Below, in pieces: positions 62,863-64,000 of a DNA stretch of 64,000 nt; within the stretch, counting starts at the first letter, position 1; each line of letters starts with the position of its first letter. The position numbers and the translations under genes were made by a program. The notes below the pieces were generated by a model, which saw only the letters and a program-made list of their open reading frames with translations, searched no databases and had not been told where the DNA came from. Source of the DNA: Io17-Chloro-G2 sp965226915 (lineage in GTDB: Bacteria; Chloroflexota; Dehalococcoidia; Lucifugimonadales; UBA3495); the NCBI GenBank assembly GCA_965226915.1, contig CBDDEJ010000008.1, positions 1 to 64,000 of the forward strand, written 5' to 3'.

Positions 62863-62946
62863 CCCCTCCCTCCCACACCTATCAAATTATCCTGACAATT
62901 ATATCGGAACAGTCGAGGTCAGTGCACTTTTCGGCCAGACTTCTAG
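61066..62946 (-). mobile_element. IS1182-like element (1873 bp between CTAG sites)
   Basis: Bounded by CTAG at 61066-61069 and 62943-62946, with ends AAGCCCGGCTGAAAAG (left) and, on the other strand, AAGTCTGGCCGAAAAG (right), 13 of 16 matching. It has one transposase gene. It separates two IS701-like elements of opposite orientation. IS1182 elements are known for 1.3-1.95 kb length and 4-bp palindromic targets. Confidence 0.83.
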
Positions 62947-64000
62947 TATTACAACGTCAGTTCAGGGAGGGATGTGGGGTGATGCCCGCATGGCGGCGCG
63001 GCGCTTGGCATGGGAGCGTTTGGCCCGTTCGTTACTGTCCTGCGTATCCTCAAGCCACCGCAGCAACTCGGTTGGCCCGAACCGTTCCCGGGGCAGCATT
63101 TCCCGCACCACCCGGTAGACCTGCGGCCTCGTGATCCGGGGCATCTTTTCCCCCCCAAGCCTGTTGCAGGCTCAGCAGAAAAGCTCCGCCCAGCAGGCAC
63201 AGGGCCACGTGGTGATGCCAGCCAGCCCAGGTGCGGGTCTCGTACTCGTCCAGGCCTACGTCGCTTTTCTCCGTCTCAAACTCCGTTTCTATACGCCAAC
63301 GGGAGCCTCCCACGTATGCCAGGGTCTCCAACGGGGTATCCTCCGGAGCATTGGACAGGTAGTAGCGGGGTTCGCTGCCGTCCAGGTTCCGGCGGTAGAC
63401 GGCCCAGTGGATTTCGCCGGGCTTGCGCCTGCTGGTCGGTCGCACCCTCTGGGCGCTGAAAAGGTAGCTGCGTGGTCCCTGGCTTCCCTCGGCCACCGTA
63501 ATCTCACGCCAGGCCTCCTCCGGCAACTCGTCGCTGCGCTGCTCCATGGTCCGGCGCTGACCGTCTCGCAGCCTGGGTTTGCGGGGACGCCCGAATCCCT
63601 GATACTCCGCACTGGTCCAGGCAGGCTCCGGCGGCCACACCGTAAAGCCGGACGGAACGTCCAGCACGTACCACATCCCCAAGGCCGCCAGGCCCTCCCG
63701 GAAGGACGGCGACATCCCAAAGGCGTCGTCCGCCGCGACCCATCCAGCCTTCAGGTGGCCCCGCTCCTGTGCCCGCCCCACCATCTCCAAGGCCAACTCC
63801 GTCTTGGACCGGTAGCCCTGCCTATCCTCCGGCACACCCGCCGCCTCACACCGGTCTTTGTCCGAGGTCCAACTCTCGGGCAGATACAGCCCCTTGTCCA
63901 CCAATGCCCGTCCCAACGGGCTGACATAGGCCAGGAACATCCCCGCCTGGCAGTTGGCCACCTTCCCCAGCCTCCCGCAGTACTGCCGGGCCACTCCCAC
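62943..64000 (-). mobile_element. IS701-like element B (inverted, runs off the window)
   Basis: Begins at CTAG 62943-62946 with TATTACAACGTCAGTT and carries a nearly identical transposase gene on the minus strand; at least one base differs from copy A (GGCCAACTGCC here, GGCCAGCTGCC in A). The G7 run is present on the minus strand (63150-63156). The left end lies beyond 64000. With element A it flanks the IS1182-like element in inverted orientation. Confidence 0.85.
63050..64000 (-). CDS. IS701-family transposase, N-terminus beyond window
   Basis: At least 316 residues of the same DDE transposase as at 59679-60962, including ALGMWYVLDVPSG, WVAADDAFGMSPSFR and WRIETEFETEKSDVGLDEY. The stop in zero frame lies at 63050. 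As in copy A, the C-terminal PRITRPQVYRVVREMLPRER is in the +1 frame (62962-63144) after the G7 run. It is probably full-length beyond the window edge. Confidence 0.82.
   Translation of the reverse strand: MGVARQYCGRLGKVANCQAGMFLAYVSPLGRALVDKGLYLPESWTSDKDRCEAAGVPEDRQGYRSKTELALEMVGRAQERGHLKAGWVAADDAFGMSPSFREGLAALGMWYVLDVPSGFTVWPPEPAWTSAEYQGFGRPRKPRLRDGQRRTMEQRSDELPEEAWREITVAEGSQGPRSYLFSAQRVRPTSRRKPGEIHWAVYRRNLDGSEPRYYLSNAPEDTPLETLAYVGGSRWRIETEFETEKSDVGLDEYETRTWAGWHHHVALCLLGGAFLLSLQQAWGGKDAPDHEAAGLPGGAGNAAPGTVRANRVAAVA

Noticed and set aside
1..64000. tRNA, rRNA, riboswitch or CRISPR features
   Set aside because: I looked for tRNA-like cloverleaf ends, rRNA cores, T-box/TPP-type motifs and repeat-spacer arrays by eye and saw none convincing; a covariance-model scan would be needed for certainty.

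Overview
The window looks like a chromosomal segment of an uncultured Chloroflexota bacterium, most likely of the SAR202 / Dehalococcoidia type. This is an inference from gene content: moderately GC-rich DNA carrying CaiB/BaiF CoA transferases, enoyl-CoA hydratases, luciferase-like flavin oxidoreductases, an enolase-superfamily enzyme, a MmgE/PrpD protein, Gfo/Idh/MocA and thiolase-like proteins, plus many short dispersed palindromic repeats. No rRNA or tRNA gene, CRISPR array or replication origin was seen.

Layout. 1-10.5 kb: the end of an MFS transporter, a broken substrate-binding protein, and a succinate dehydrogenase / class I fumarase locus. The SDH flavoprotein is on the minus strand; fumarase alpha and beta and sdhC-sdhD-sdhB are on the plus strand, separated from it by a frameshifted CPBP protease. 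An SDR and an acyl-CoA-dehydrogenase-like flavoprotein follow. 10.5-12.0 kb: a nest of repeats (short palindromic repeat > MITE > decayed IS701-like copy). 12-23 kb: a luciferase-like oxidoreductase, an enolase-superfamily enzyme, a broken receiver-ATPase fusion, two paralogous cupins, a pentapeptide-repeat protein with a TIR-like C-terminus, a Gal80-like Gfo/Idh protein and a TPP enzyme. 23.5-28.3 kb: an overlapping operon for leucine/isovalerate-type catabolism (carboxyltransferase, biotin carboxylase, biotin carrier, acyl-CoA dehydrogenase). 29-30.5 kb: a LicD transferase with a cytidylyltransferase. 30.6-41.4 kb: MmgE/PrpD, a metallo-beta-lactamase-fold hydrolase, a DUF35/thiolase pair, a RibD/DHFR-like gene split by a MITE, an orphan HsdR-N-like nuclease, two CoA transferases and an MFS transporter. 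41.4-44.5 kb: an NDH-2-like dehydrogenase fused to a cyclic-nucleotide-binding-like domain, and a second MFS transporter. 44.9-48.9 kb: a DUF917/hydantoinase operon destroyed by an ISAs1-like element, a frameshift and a MITE. 49-58.1 kb: a long minus-strand run of small-molecule catabolic and redox genes. 58-64 kb: gene remnants, then two inverted IS701-like elements flanking an IS1182-like element.

The most informative structure is mobile. A MITE of about 171 bp occurs three times, always between CTAG tetranucleotides. Removing two of the copies restores the split reading frames (DHFR-like and hydantoinase). One MITE end matches a terminal repeat of the IS1182-like element in the same window, which names a candidate transposase. 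The IS701-like copies also sit between CTAG sites, and all three copies carry a seven-G run where the transposase reading frame changes.

The region is rich in lesions: single in-frame stops, frameshifts and insertions in at least nine genes. That fits relaxed selection and IS expansion, as in host-associated lineages, although homopolymer assembly errors could explain some frameshifts.
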